From Mucilaginibacter sp. SMC90 (GTDB lineage: Bacteria; Bacteroidota; Bacteroidia; Sphingobacteriales; Sphingobacteriaceae): a stretch of DNA of 64,000 bases. Where the stretch lies: contig NZ_CP094527.1 of NCBI RefSeq assembly GCF_022811725.1, forward strand, positions 1,116,001-1,180,000, given 5' to 3'. Each line of letters begins with the position of its first letter. The first letter of the stretch is position 1. This document shows, in pieces, positions 53,668-61,581 of the stretch. Under the pieces are notes generated by a model. The model did not search any database and had not been told where the DNA came from. It worked only from the letters and a program-made list of their open reading frames with translations. The translations under genes were made by a program, and so were the position numbers.

Positions 53668-54792
53668 ATGTCTATCCTCGCCCTTCACAACCTTAAACTC
53701 ATCTCAGCCGGCACCATCGCCGAAGGCAAAGCCGTTTTAATTTCAAACGGTACCATCACAGATATTATTGACGAAACCATCATCCCTGCGGATGCTGTAA
53801 AGAAAAACCTGAATGGCGCATACCTTGCCCCCGGGTTTATCGATCTGCAGATCTACGGTAGCGGCGGTAAGTTATTTGCCGGTACACCAACAGTTGAGGC
53901 ACTTGAGCAGTTGGAGAATGATTTGCTGAACCAGGGAACTATAGGCGTATTTGCCACCATCGGTACCAATACCAATGATATTGTTGAAACGGGTATCGAG
54001 GCGGCTAAAACCTATCGTGAAAAAAGTAAAGGCGCTTTTTGGGGCTTGCACTTGGAAGGCCCATATCTAAACCCGGCCAAAAAAGGGGCACATCCCGAAA
54101 AGTTTATAAAAAAAGCTACGCTTAGTGAGGTTAAAGGCTGGTTGGAAAAGGCTGATGGTGTTGTTAAAATGATTACCATAGCACCCGAATTGCAGGATCA
54201 GGAAGTGATTGATTACTTATATAACCAGGGCATCATCATATCGTCTGGCCATAGCAATGCTACTTATGCCGAAGGCAAATCATTTTTAAAGAAACCGGTA
54301 CAGGCCGTTACACACTTATTTAACGCCATGCCGTCCATGCATCACCGCGATCCTGGATATATCCCTGCTATTTTTGAGGAAAGGCCTTATACCAGTATTG
54401 TGGCCGACGGCATTCACGTTGATTTTGCTATGATACGTTTAGCCAAGCGCGAGCTGGGCGATAAACTTTTCCTGATCACTGATGCGGTTACCTCAACCAA
54501 AGAGGGCGCTTACCAGCATGAGCTTAGGGGTGACAGGTATACCATGCCCGACGGTACATTATCAGGCTCATGTCTTACTATGCTTAAAGCGGTTGAAAAC
54601 TGCGTTAAGAAAGTTGGTATTGATTTGGCCGAGGCCGTGAATATGGCATCATTATATCCTGCCGAGCTGGCATCGCAAACAAAAAAGGGTAAAATCGAAA
54701 AAGGCTTTGATGCCGACCTTGTTGTATTTAACGCTGATTTTGAAGTGCTTGAGACTATATTAAAAGGCGATTTTTTAACAAAGACAACATAA
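53668..54792 (+). CDS. nagA: N-acetylglucosamine-6-phosphate deacetylase
   Basis: A 374-residue amidohydrolase that removes the acetyl group from GlcNAc-6-phosphate in amino-sugar catabolism and wall recycling. Motifs: HLEGPYLNPAKKGAHP (metal Glu), GHSNATYAEG (His), THLFNAMPSMHHRDPG (His and substrate), and LITDAV with the catalytic Asp. N-terminal and C-terminal strands form the small beta domain (GFIDLQIYGSGG). Length is normal. No nagB lies next to it. Confidence 0.94.
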   Translation: MSILALHNLKLISAGTIAEGKAVLISNGTITDIIDETIIPADAVKKNLNGAYLAPGFIDLQIYGSGGKLFAGTPTVEALEQLENDLLNQGTIGVFATIGTNTNDIVETGIEAAKTYREKSKGAFWGLHLEGPYLNPAKKGAHPEKFIKKATLSEVKGWLEKADGVVKMITIAPELQDQEVIDYLYNQGIIISSGHSNATYAEGKSFLKKPVQAVTHLFNAMPSMHHRDPGYIPAIFEERPYTSIVADGIHVDFAMIRLAKRELGDKLFLITDAVTSTKEGAYQHELRGDRYTMPDGTLSGSCLTMLKAVENCVKKVGIDLAEAVNMASLYPAELASQTKKGKIEKGFDADLVVFNADFEVLETILKGDFLTKTT

Positions 54793-54794
54793 AA

Positions 54795-54825
54795 TTTTAA
54801 CACTGCAATTTATTCGTTATTTTTG
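54795..54825 (+). promoter_or_regulatory. Putative pyrH promoter
   Basis: TTTT at 54795-54798 and TATTTTTG at 54818-54825 are separated by 19 bases. Transcription would begin near 54832, just before a 26-codon ORF at 54841. Confidence 0.5.
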
Positions 54826-54840
54826 ACGAACTACTCTCGT

Positions 54841-54921
54841 ATGAACAGAGCTTTATCAATTCTTGATATCAACAAAAGCAGGCTTCATCTATTTCTATTA
54901 TTAGCAAATCACACCAAATGA
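54841..54921 (+). CDS. 26-residue upstream ORF overlapping the pyrH start
   Basis: ATG at 54841 opens [20 protein letters not shown] and a few more codons, and its TGA overlaps the pyrH ATG (ATGA). The predicted promoter is just upstream. It could be a leader peptide that couples translation to pyrH, or a chance frame; there is no known leader of this kind to compare. Confidence 0.35.
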   Translation: MNRALSILDINKSRLHLFLLLANHTK

Positions 54922-55622
54922 AATACAAAAGAATATTACTGAAACTTTCGGGCGAATCGCTGATGGGCGCAAGGCAATATGGTATTGATAATAACCAGGT
55001 TTTGCAGTATGCTCATGACATTAAAAACGTTTATGATGCCGGTATTGAGATTGCGATTGTTGTTGGCGGCGGTAATATCTTTAGGGGATTGAGTGCCGAA
55101 AAATCAGGCATGGAACGTGCACAGGCCGATTATATGGGTATGCTTGCAACAGTTATTAACTGTATGGCACTGCAAAATGCTTTAGAAAGCATTGGAGTTG
55201 AAACCCGCCTGCAATCGGCCATTAAAATGGAACAGATCTGTGAGCCGTACATTCGCCGTCGTGCTATGCACCACCTGGAAATGGGCAAGATCGTGATCTT
55301 TGGTGCCGGTACAGGTAACCCTTATTTCACTACTGATACTGCCGCATCTTTACGCGCTATTGAAATCAAAGCCGATGTGGTATTAAAAGGTACCCGTGTT
55401 GATGGCATCTACACTGCCGATCCGGAAAAAGATCCTACAGCTACCCGTTACGACGAAATCACTTTCCAGGAAGTATATGACAAGGGTCTAAATGTTATGG
55501 ACATGACTGCCATAACCCTTTGCCAGGAAAATAAGCTGCCTATCATCGTATTTGATATGAACAAAGAAGGAAACTTCATGAAAATTGCCAAAGGCGAAGA
55601 TATTGGTACGCTGGTAAAGTAA
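54918..55622 (+). CDS. pyrH: Uridylate kinase (UMP kinase)
   Basis: A 234-residue hexameric amino-acid-kinase-fold enzyme that phosphorylates UMP to UDP. Motifs: [11 protein letters not shown] at the start, [10 protein letters not shown] for the phosphate site, [32 protein letters not shown] for UMP, and [20 protein letters not shown]. Full length. In many bacteria frr follows pyrH, but here a terminator and an unrelated gene do. Confidence 0.97.
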   Translation: MKYKRILLKLSGESLMGARQYGIDNNQVLQYAHDIKNVYDAGIEIAIVVGGGNIFRGLSAEKSGMERAQADYMGMLATVINCMALQNALESIGVETRLQSAIKMEQICEPYIRRRAMHHLEMGKIVIFGAGTGNPYFTTDTAASLRAIEIKADVVLKGTRVDGIYTADPEKDPTATRYDEITFQEVYDKGLNVMDMTAITLCQENKLPIIVFDMNKEGNFMKIAKGEDIGTLVK

Positions 55623-55685
55623 GTTTAAAGCTCAAAGCCGAAGGCTCAAAGCAAAAAGCCATAAAGACAACTATTGAAAAACAGA

Positions 55686-55718
55686 AAGACCGCCTTTTTA
55701 TAGGGGCGGTCTTTTGTA
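55686..55718 (+). terminator. Terminator after pyrH
   Basis: AAGACCGCC pairs with GGCGGTCTT around a short T/A loop and is followed by TTGTATTT. Confidence 0.75.
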
Positions 55719-55751
55719 TTTAAAAGGCTGTTTAAAAACGAATAAGAAAAG

Positions 55752-55833
55752 CGTCATTGCGAGGAACGAAGCAATCCCCGATTAGCAGGTCTGCCCTGTA
55801 TAGTTTGGGATTGCTTCGTTCCTCGCAATGACG
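55752..55833. repeat. Inverted repeat with perfect 27-bp arms
   Basis: The arms 55752-55778 (starting CGTCATTGCGAGGAACGA) and 55807-55833 are exact reverse complements, with a 28-base loop. The arm sequence is of a type found dispersed in many bacterial genomes. It separates pyrH from the convergent M1 peptidase gene. Confidence 0.8.
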
Positions 55834-55868
55834 ATCCTGGAGTTGTCATTTTCTAACCTTATGCTTAA

Positions 55869-58367
55869 TTATTTAGCATCATTAATAGCTTTGATGGCGT
55901 CATCCGCAGCTTTTGCAGATGCGTCATTTTTCATAGTTGTACGTGAAGCTTTGATGCCTTCCAATTGTGTAACCACAAAAGGTGCTGCACCATAAACTTT
56001 AAATTTGATACCTGCATTCTTAAGTTCCTCAATACCTTGCTGAGCGTATTCAGGCTTATTAACTTTAGCGGTCATATCGGCAAAGTTTTTAAGCGAGTTG
56101 AATTTTTCCTGGATACCTGCTTCAACAAATGCATGATAAACAAAAGGCCACTCGGCATCATTACCGTTAGCGGTGTACAGGTTCATGATAGCGGTTGTTA
56201 ACGCTCCCTTATTATCCTTTTCAAGACCTTTGGCCAAGCTAATGGCTTTAGCCGGATCAAGCATACCTATCGCATTTAAAGCAGCGCCCTGAACAGCATA
56301 TGATTCGCTTGACATTGATTGGGTAAATAAGGTCATGTTGCCGCTTGCTTTTAATTTACCTAAGGCAGTGATTGCAGCTGCCCTAACCAGCGTATTATCA
56401 TCTGTTTGAGCTAATGAGATCAGTATTGTCTGGGCGGCGTTGCGCACATCATCTTTGGTAAGATTTAATGCTCTGATGGTTTTAACACGCAGACCGTAAT
56501 ATTTGTCTTTCAGGGCAGCAATCAGGATTTTTTGTGCTTGCGGACGGGTTTGATCTGATGTCGCAGCATCTATAGCCTCAAAGCGGTCAAGGTAATTGGG
56601 GGCATTGAAATACTGGAATGAAAACTCTTCAATGGTTTTATTGTCAGTTTTCTTAGTAAGGAGGATCTTATCAGCATCAACGTTAACCAGATCGGGCTTG
56701 CCGGCCAGCTGGTAGCTGATAGAATCAACTTTATCATTCATCCATTCCTTATGGCGTACTTTTTTGCCGCCCTGGTAAATATCAATGGCCATTGGCAATT
56801 TAAAGGTTTGGCCATCCTGGGTTTGTTTCAGGTAAACAGTTTCGGTTTTAGTTGCCTCATCCCATTTATAGCTGATGTTCAATATTGGGTGACCTGCGCC
56901 ATAATACCACTGGTTAAAGTACCAGTTAAGGTCCTGGCCGCTGGCTTCTTCAAACGCTAAACGTAACTGTTGGGCCTCGCCATTTTTAAAGGCATTTGTT
57001 TTAAGATAAATGTTAAGGCCTTTAAAAAATGCAGCATCTCCTAAATAATTGCGGAGCATGTTAAGGATGCGGCCTCCTTTTTGATAGGTCACAGCGTCAA
57101 AAACGTCTTCTTTATCGGCATAATAAAAACGTACCAGGTTTTTAGTGTTTGCGCCAGGCGAGCGCAGGTAGCTCTGCATATCGGCATAGTTATGTGCATC
57201 GGCCTCATCCTTACCATATTTATGCTCGGCCCAAATAGTTTCGCTAAAGTTGGCAAACGATTCATTTACGGTAAGATTACTCCAGCTTTCGGCGGTTACA
57301 TAATCGCCAAACCACTGGTGAAAAAGCTCATGAACTATGGTACTGCGACCATTATTGTAGTTAGCATCTATCAATTCGCGGTGAGTTGCCTGTACATAAT
57401 CACCATGCAGGGTAGCTGAAGTATTTTCCATAGCACCGCTCACATAATCGCGCACCACAATCTGTGAGTATTTAGCCCACGGAAAATCAACACCTAAGGT
57501 TTTTGAATAAAAGTCGATAGCTTCTGGTGTAAAGCCAAATATCTCTTTAGCGTAAGGAGCATACTTGGGCTCGAGGTAGTAGCTTACCTCTTTATCTTTC
57601 CATTTGTCTTTATAGATCTTGAAGTCGCCAACTGCCATCATAAACAAATACGGCGAGTGCGGTAATTCCTGCTTCCAGGTATCTGTACGGGTGCCATCGG
57701 CATTTGTTTTTTGAGCAGTTAGTTTACCGTTTGATAAGGTTACGTACTTTGCAGGTACGGTCATCGTGATCTCTTCGGTAGTTTTTTGACTTGGCTTATC
57801 AATGGTAGGGAACCAGGCCGATGAACTTTCGGTTTCGCCCTGCGTCCAGATCTGGGTTGGTTTATCCTTCTCAGTACCATCGGGGTTAATGAAGTATAAG
57901 CCTTTTGCATCGTTAATGGCTGCGCTGCCCTTTTCTTTCAGTTCGTTAGGTTTAGCGGTATAATCGATATAAATGGTATAGCTTTCGTTGTTACGATAAA
58001 CTTTATCAAGCTTGATAGCTACCGAAAGGCTATCCTGATAAGTAAACTTTAACGGTACGTTTTTACCATTTTTTACTACCGAAATATTTTTAAGGTCCAT
58101 GCCTTTGGCATCAAGCCTTAAACTATCGGTTGGGTAAAAATGAGGTTTTAAGGTAACCCATTCTTTACCATACAGGTAGCGTTTTTTGTAATCAAACCTA
58201 ACATCAAGTTTGGTGTGGACAAGGTCGTTGATTTTGGTTGGTACGGCACGGTAAATTTTTAATGCCGGATTTTCGGGCGGAGGGGCTTGCTGCCCGTAGG
58301 CAGTTGTCATAGCTGCGGTAAGGGCACACGACAGCATGAGCTTTGTAATTAATTTGCGATCAGTCAT
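55869..58367 (-). CDS. M1-family zinc aminopeptidase with C-terminal HEAT-like repeats
   Basis: An 832-residue exported enzyme (signal peptide ending near AYGQQ). The M1 exopeptidase motif GAMENTSA is present, and the zinc site is His346-Glu347-x-x-His350 with Glu369 18 residues after the second His (HELFHQWF, then NESFANF). The catalytic domain ends near 520. From about 580 the chain is alpha-helical repeats (TALGKLKASGNMTLF, NAIGMLDPAKAISLA) as in HEAT-type extensions. It probably degrades peptides in the periplasm. A candidate -7 box (TATATTTG) lies on the minus strand at 58426-58419. Confidence 0.93.
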   Translation of the reverse strand: MTDRKLITKLMLSCALTAAMTTAYGQQAPPPENPALKIYRAVPTKINDLVHTKLDVRFDYKKRYLYGKEWVTLKPHFYPTDSLRLDAKGMDLKNISVVKNGKNVPLKFTYQDSLSVAIKLDKVYRNNESYTIYIDYTAKPNELKEKGSAAINDAKGLYFINPDGTEKDKPTQIWTQGETESSSAWFPTIDKPSQKTTEEITMTVPAKYVTLSNGKLTAQKTNADGTRTDTWKQELPHSPYLFMMAVGDFKIYKDKWKDKEVSYYLEPKYAPYAKEIFGFTPEAIDFYSKTLGVDFPWAKYSQIVVRDYVSGAMENTSATLHGDYVQATHRELIDANYNNGRSTIVHELFHQWFGDYVTAESWSNLTVNESFANFSETIWAEHKYGKDEADAHNYADMQSYLRSPGANTKNLVRFYYADKEDVFDAVTYQKGGRILNMLRNYLGDAAFFKGLNIYLKTNAFKNGEAQQLRLAFEEASGQDLNWYFNQWYYGAGHPILNISYKWDEATKTETVYLKQTQDGQTFKLPMAIDIYQGGKKVRHKEWMNDKVDSISYQLAGKPDLVNVDADKILLTKKTDNKTIEEFSFQYFNAPNYLDRFEAIDAATSDQTRPQAQKILIAALKDKYYGLRVKTIRALNLTKDDVRNAAQTILISLAQTDDNTLVRAAAITALGKLKASGNMTLFTQSMSSESYAVQGAALNAIGMLDPAKAISLAKGLEKDNKGALTTAIMNLYTANGNDAEWPFVYHAFVEAGIQEKFNSLKNFADMTAKVNKPEYAQQGIEELKNAGIKFKVYGAAPFVVTQLEGIKASRTTMKNDASAKAADDAIKAINDAK

Positions 58368-58418
58368 ATATAGTACAAAAAATTTGCTTTTTAACAGCTG
58401 TTAAGGATAGTTAATTTT

Positions 58419-58426
58419 CAAATATA
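58419..58426 (-). promoter_or_regulatory. Putative -7 box (TATATTTG) of the M1 peptidase gene
   Basis: Exact TAnnTTTG on the minus strand, 51 bases before the ATG at 58367. No clear -33 element. Confidence 0.4.
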
Positions 58427-58658
58427 CGTCCCTGCAGCTAAAATGTTTTGTGCGTAAATCACCTATGACGCGCGGGAACGGATTATGTTACTAACAGGGC
58501 GCATAAAACCGAACACCAGATGTACGCTTTCGTACAGTAGCGATGGTTGTTTTTATGTAATGTGTTGATATGTAATAAGTTACATTAATGGCACATATTT
58601 TATTTAATAATAACAGTTGTGTACTGCCTTTTGATAAACTAATAACCTGTTTTGGGAA

Positions 58659-61439
58659 ATGAACTTAGATGACCACGTTTGGAACCTGGCTTCAAAGAAG
58701 TTAGCTCGTGAAGCTTCGGATGAGGAATTGCGTGAGCTAAATGCTTTGCTGGCCAAAAATCCTGAACTGCACAGCCAGCTAAAGCTAATGTCTAAGTGGT
58801 GGGATGAGGGGGAAGAGAAGCCTGAAAATGAAGGTTCGGCTTTGTTTGATAAGATACAGGCAAAGATCAAAGATATTGAAGGTACGGCACCGGTTGAAAT
58901 TGCCTGCATGGGTTCTGAATTAAAGAAGGTACAAGCCCCGGCAGCGAACCGCAAGAGCAACAAAAAGTTAAATCAACATAAACCGTTTTCAAACAGCACA
59001 GCCATGATCAAAAATTATCTCAAAGTTGCATTAAGGCAATTGCGCAAGCAAAAAATGTATACCGCTGTTAAAATTGGCGGCTTTGCGTTTAGCATTGCAG
59101 CCTGTTTGTTAATTGCCCTGTACATTCGTGATGAGTTGAGCTTTGATAAAAGCTACCCTAATGCCAATAATATTTACCGCTTAATAGGCGACTACCATGA
59201 TGGCAGCTCGCATGAAAAGGGCGTTGACTGGCCTTCGGTAATGGGGAAAGTGATTAAACAGGACTTTCCGGAGGTGGAAAAATCAGGCCGTTTGATGCCT
59301 AACTCGTTGTTTTGGGGTGCTGGTGCCAACGAATTAAAACGGGCCGACCAGGCCGATAATACCCATGAGGAAGGTTTTGCCTATGCCGATCAAGGGCTGA
59401 TAGATATTTTGAACGTACCAATGGTTTACGGCGATGCTAAACATGCCCTTACGGAACCTTTGAGTATAGTGATCTCAAAAAGTAAGGCTGATAAATATTT
59501 CCCCGGTCAAAATCCGGTAGGTAAGGTGATATATTTAAATAATAATAAAACCAAGCCTTTTAAAGTTTCGGCGGTAATGCAGGATATGCCCCATAACTCA
59601 CACCTGCATGAGTTTAAGTTTTTATTAACCCTTGCCGGTGTCGAATTCTGGAACGGGGAGCAGGCTACCTGGGATGCCAACAACTATCATATTTACATGG
59701 TGTTGAAACCGGGTACCAACATAGCTCAGTTTGAAAAAAAGGTTAGCAACAATATTCTTAAAAACTATTACGTACCTAACATGACGCGTAATGGCGATAA
59801 GCGCGCAAGCCGGGTAATGGATATATTTAGCATGAAAGTGCAGAATATCCAGGATATCAATTTGCGCTCGTATGATATTCATGATGGCATGTCGCACGGA
59901 GATATGCGGTTTATCTGGCTGTTTGGTGCGGTGGCCGGCTTTATCCTGGTTATTGCCTGTATCAATTTCATTAACCTATCAACCGCAAAATCGGCCAACA
60001 GGGCCAAGGAGGTAGGGTTGCGTAAAGTTGTTGGCTCGCAGCGCAGCGGTTTGATCAGGCAATTTCTTACCGAATCATTGATGTACAGCTTTTTCTCCTT
60101 TGTTTTAGGGTTGATATTGGCCTGGGCGCTACTGCCATATTTCAATATACTGGCATCCAAATCACTGAGTATGCCATGGGCAGCCTGGTGGCTGGTGCCG
60201 GTGGTATTGGTATCTGCATTTTTAATTGGCGTTGTGGCCGGTATTTATCCTGCCTTTTACCTTTCGGGCTTTAAACCTGCCGATGTACTTAAAGGGAAAT
60301 TAAGCACGGGCAGCAAAAGCTCGGTGCTCCGGAACGCGCTGGTGGTTTTCCAGTTTACAACATCCATTATTCTCATTATAAGCACAGTGGTTATTTATAA
60401 CCAGATGCAGTTTATCCTCAATAAAAAAGTTGGTTTTGAAAAAGACCAGGTAGTGATGATTCAGGGTACAAACACGCTCGATAACCAGGTAAAGGCATTT
60501 AAGAATGAGTTGGTAAAACTGCCAACGGTAAAAAGTGCCACCATCAGCGATTTTCTGCCGGTTTCTGGTACCAAGCGTAATGGCAATGGGTTTCATAACG
60601 AAGGTAAAGAAAAAGAAGAAGCTGATGTGGGCGGTCAGTTTTGGGATGTTGACCATGATTACCTGCAAACGCTGGGCATTAAACTGGTAGCAGGCCGCAA
60701 TTTTAACCCGGATATGAAAACCGATTCGCAGGCGGTGATCATTAACCAAACCATGGCCAAAAGGCTTGGCCTCAAAAATCCGATAGGTAAAAAGATAGTT
60801 AATTATGGGCCTGGTAAAACCATTATTGGGGTAGTTCAGGACTTTAATTTTGAATCTATGCGTGATGGCATAGAGCCGATGGTGCTTCATCTTGAAGCAA
60901 GTGAATCAATAGTATCTGTAAAAATAAAGGCGGGTGATGTAAAGAATGCTTTAGCGCAGATAACTACTACCTGGAAGCAGTTTGCACCCAATCAACCCAT
61001 CAGATACACTTTTATGGACGAGCGCTTTGCCAGTATGTATGCCGATGTACAGCGCATGGGACGTATTTTTACCAGTTTCGCGGTATTGGCTATTGTCATC
61101 GCTTGTCTGGGCCTGTTTGCCCTGGCAGCCTTTATGGCCGAGCAACGCAGTAAGGAAATCGGTATTCGTAAGGTATTAGGTGCTACTATTGGCAATATCA
61201 CTACCATGTTATCCATGAATTTTGTAAAACTGGTATTTATTGCCATTGTAATAGCAACGCCTATAGCCTATTACGCCATGACCAAGTGGTTGCAGGATTT
61301 TACCTATCGTGTGCCCCTGAGCTGGTGGATGTTTGCCATTGCCGGTATAGCCGCAATTGTGATAGCATTGATTACAGTAAGCTATCAAAGTATTAAAGCC
61401 GCATTGATGAATCCGGTTAAGAGTTTGAAAGCAGAATAA
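58659..61439 (+). CDS. ABC transporter permease (MacB/FtsX family) with N-terminal prefix domain
   Basis: A 926-residue inner-membrane protein. Residues ~116-926 are a typical Bacteroidetes MacB_PCD/FtsX permease: helix 1 at IGGFAFSIAACLLIALYI, a periplasmic MacB domain, three helices after FIWLFGAVAGFILVIACINFINLSTAKS, a second periplasmic domain, and the C-terminal FtsX unit with AEQRSKEIGIRKVLGAT and NPVKSL. The first ~115 residues are a soluble prefix (LASKKLAREASDEELRELNALLAKNPE) that resembles the start of FecR/anti-sigma proteins. Related permeases start at the position of Met116. No ATPase gene is nearby. The second permease follows after 142 bases. Confidence 0.88.
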   Translation: MNLDDHVWNLASKKLAREASDEELRELNALLAKNPELHSQLKLMSKWWDEGEEKPENEGSALFDKIQAKIKDIEGTAPVEIACMGSELKKVQAPAANRKSNKKLNQHKPFSNSTAMIKNYLKVALRQLRKQKMYTAVKIGGFAFSIAACLLIALYIRDELSFDKSYPNANNIYRLIGDYHDGSSHEKGVDWPSVMGKVIKQDFPEVEKSGRLMPNSLFWGAGANELKRADQADNTHEEGFAYADQGLIDILNVPMVYGDAKHALTEPLSIVISKSKADKYFPGQNPVGKVIYLNNNKTKPFKVSAVMQDMPHNSHLHEFKFLLTLAGVEFWNGEQATWDANNYHIYMVLKPGTNIAQFEKKVSNNILKNYYVPNMTRNGDKRASRVMDIFSMKVQNIQDINLRSYDIHDGMSHGDMRFIWLFGAVAGFILVIACINFINLSTAKSANRAKEVGLRKVVGSQRSGLIRQFLTESLMYSFFSFVLGLILAWALLPYFNILASKSLSMPWAAWWLVPVVLVSAFLIGVVAGIYPAFYLSGFKPADVLKGKLSTGSKSSVLRNALVVFQFTTSIILIISTVVIYNQMQFILNKKVGFEKDQVVMIQGTNTLDNQVKAFKNELVKLPTVKSATISDFLPVSGTKRNGNGFHNEGKEKEEADVGGQFWDVDHDYLQTLGIKLVAGRNFNPDMKTDSQAVIINQTMAKRLGLKNPIGKKIVNYGPGKTIIGVVQDFNFESMRDGIEPMVLHLEASESIVSVKIKAGDVKNALAQITTTWKQFAPNQPIRYTFMDERFASMYADVQRMGRIFTSFAVLAIVIACLGLFALAAFMAEQRSKEIGIRKVLGATIGNITTMLSMNFVKLVFIAIVIATPIAYYAMTKWLQDFTYRVPLSWWMFAIAGIAAIVIALITVSYQSIKAALMNPVKSLKAE

Positions 61440-61581
61440 TTTGATTTCTGATTTCAGAGTTTCGATTTCGGATTTTTTATCAAATGGCTTGAGCAGGTAA
61501 CAGTTCAATAGGATAATTAACACAGATTTAGGGCTTTAAAATCATGTAAATCCTTAAATCTTATAAATCAAGGTTCAGAGT

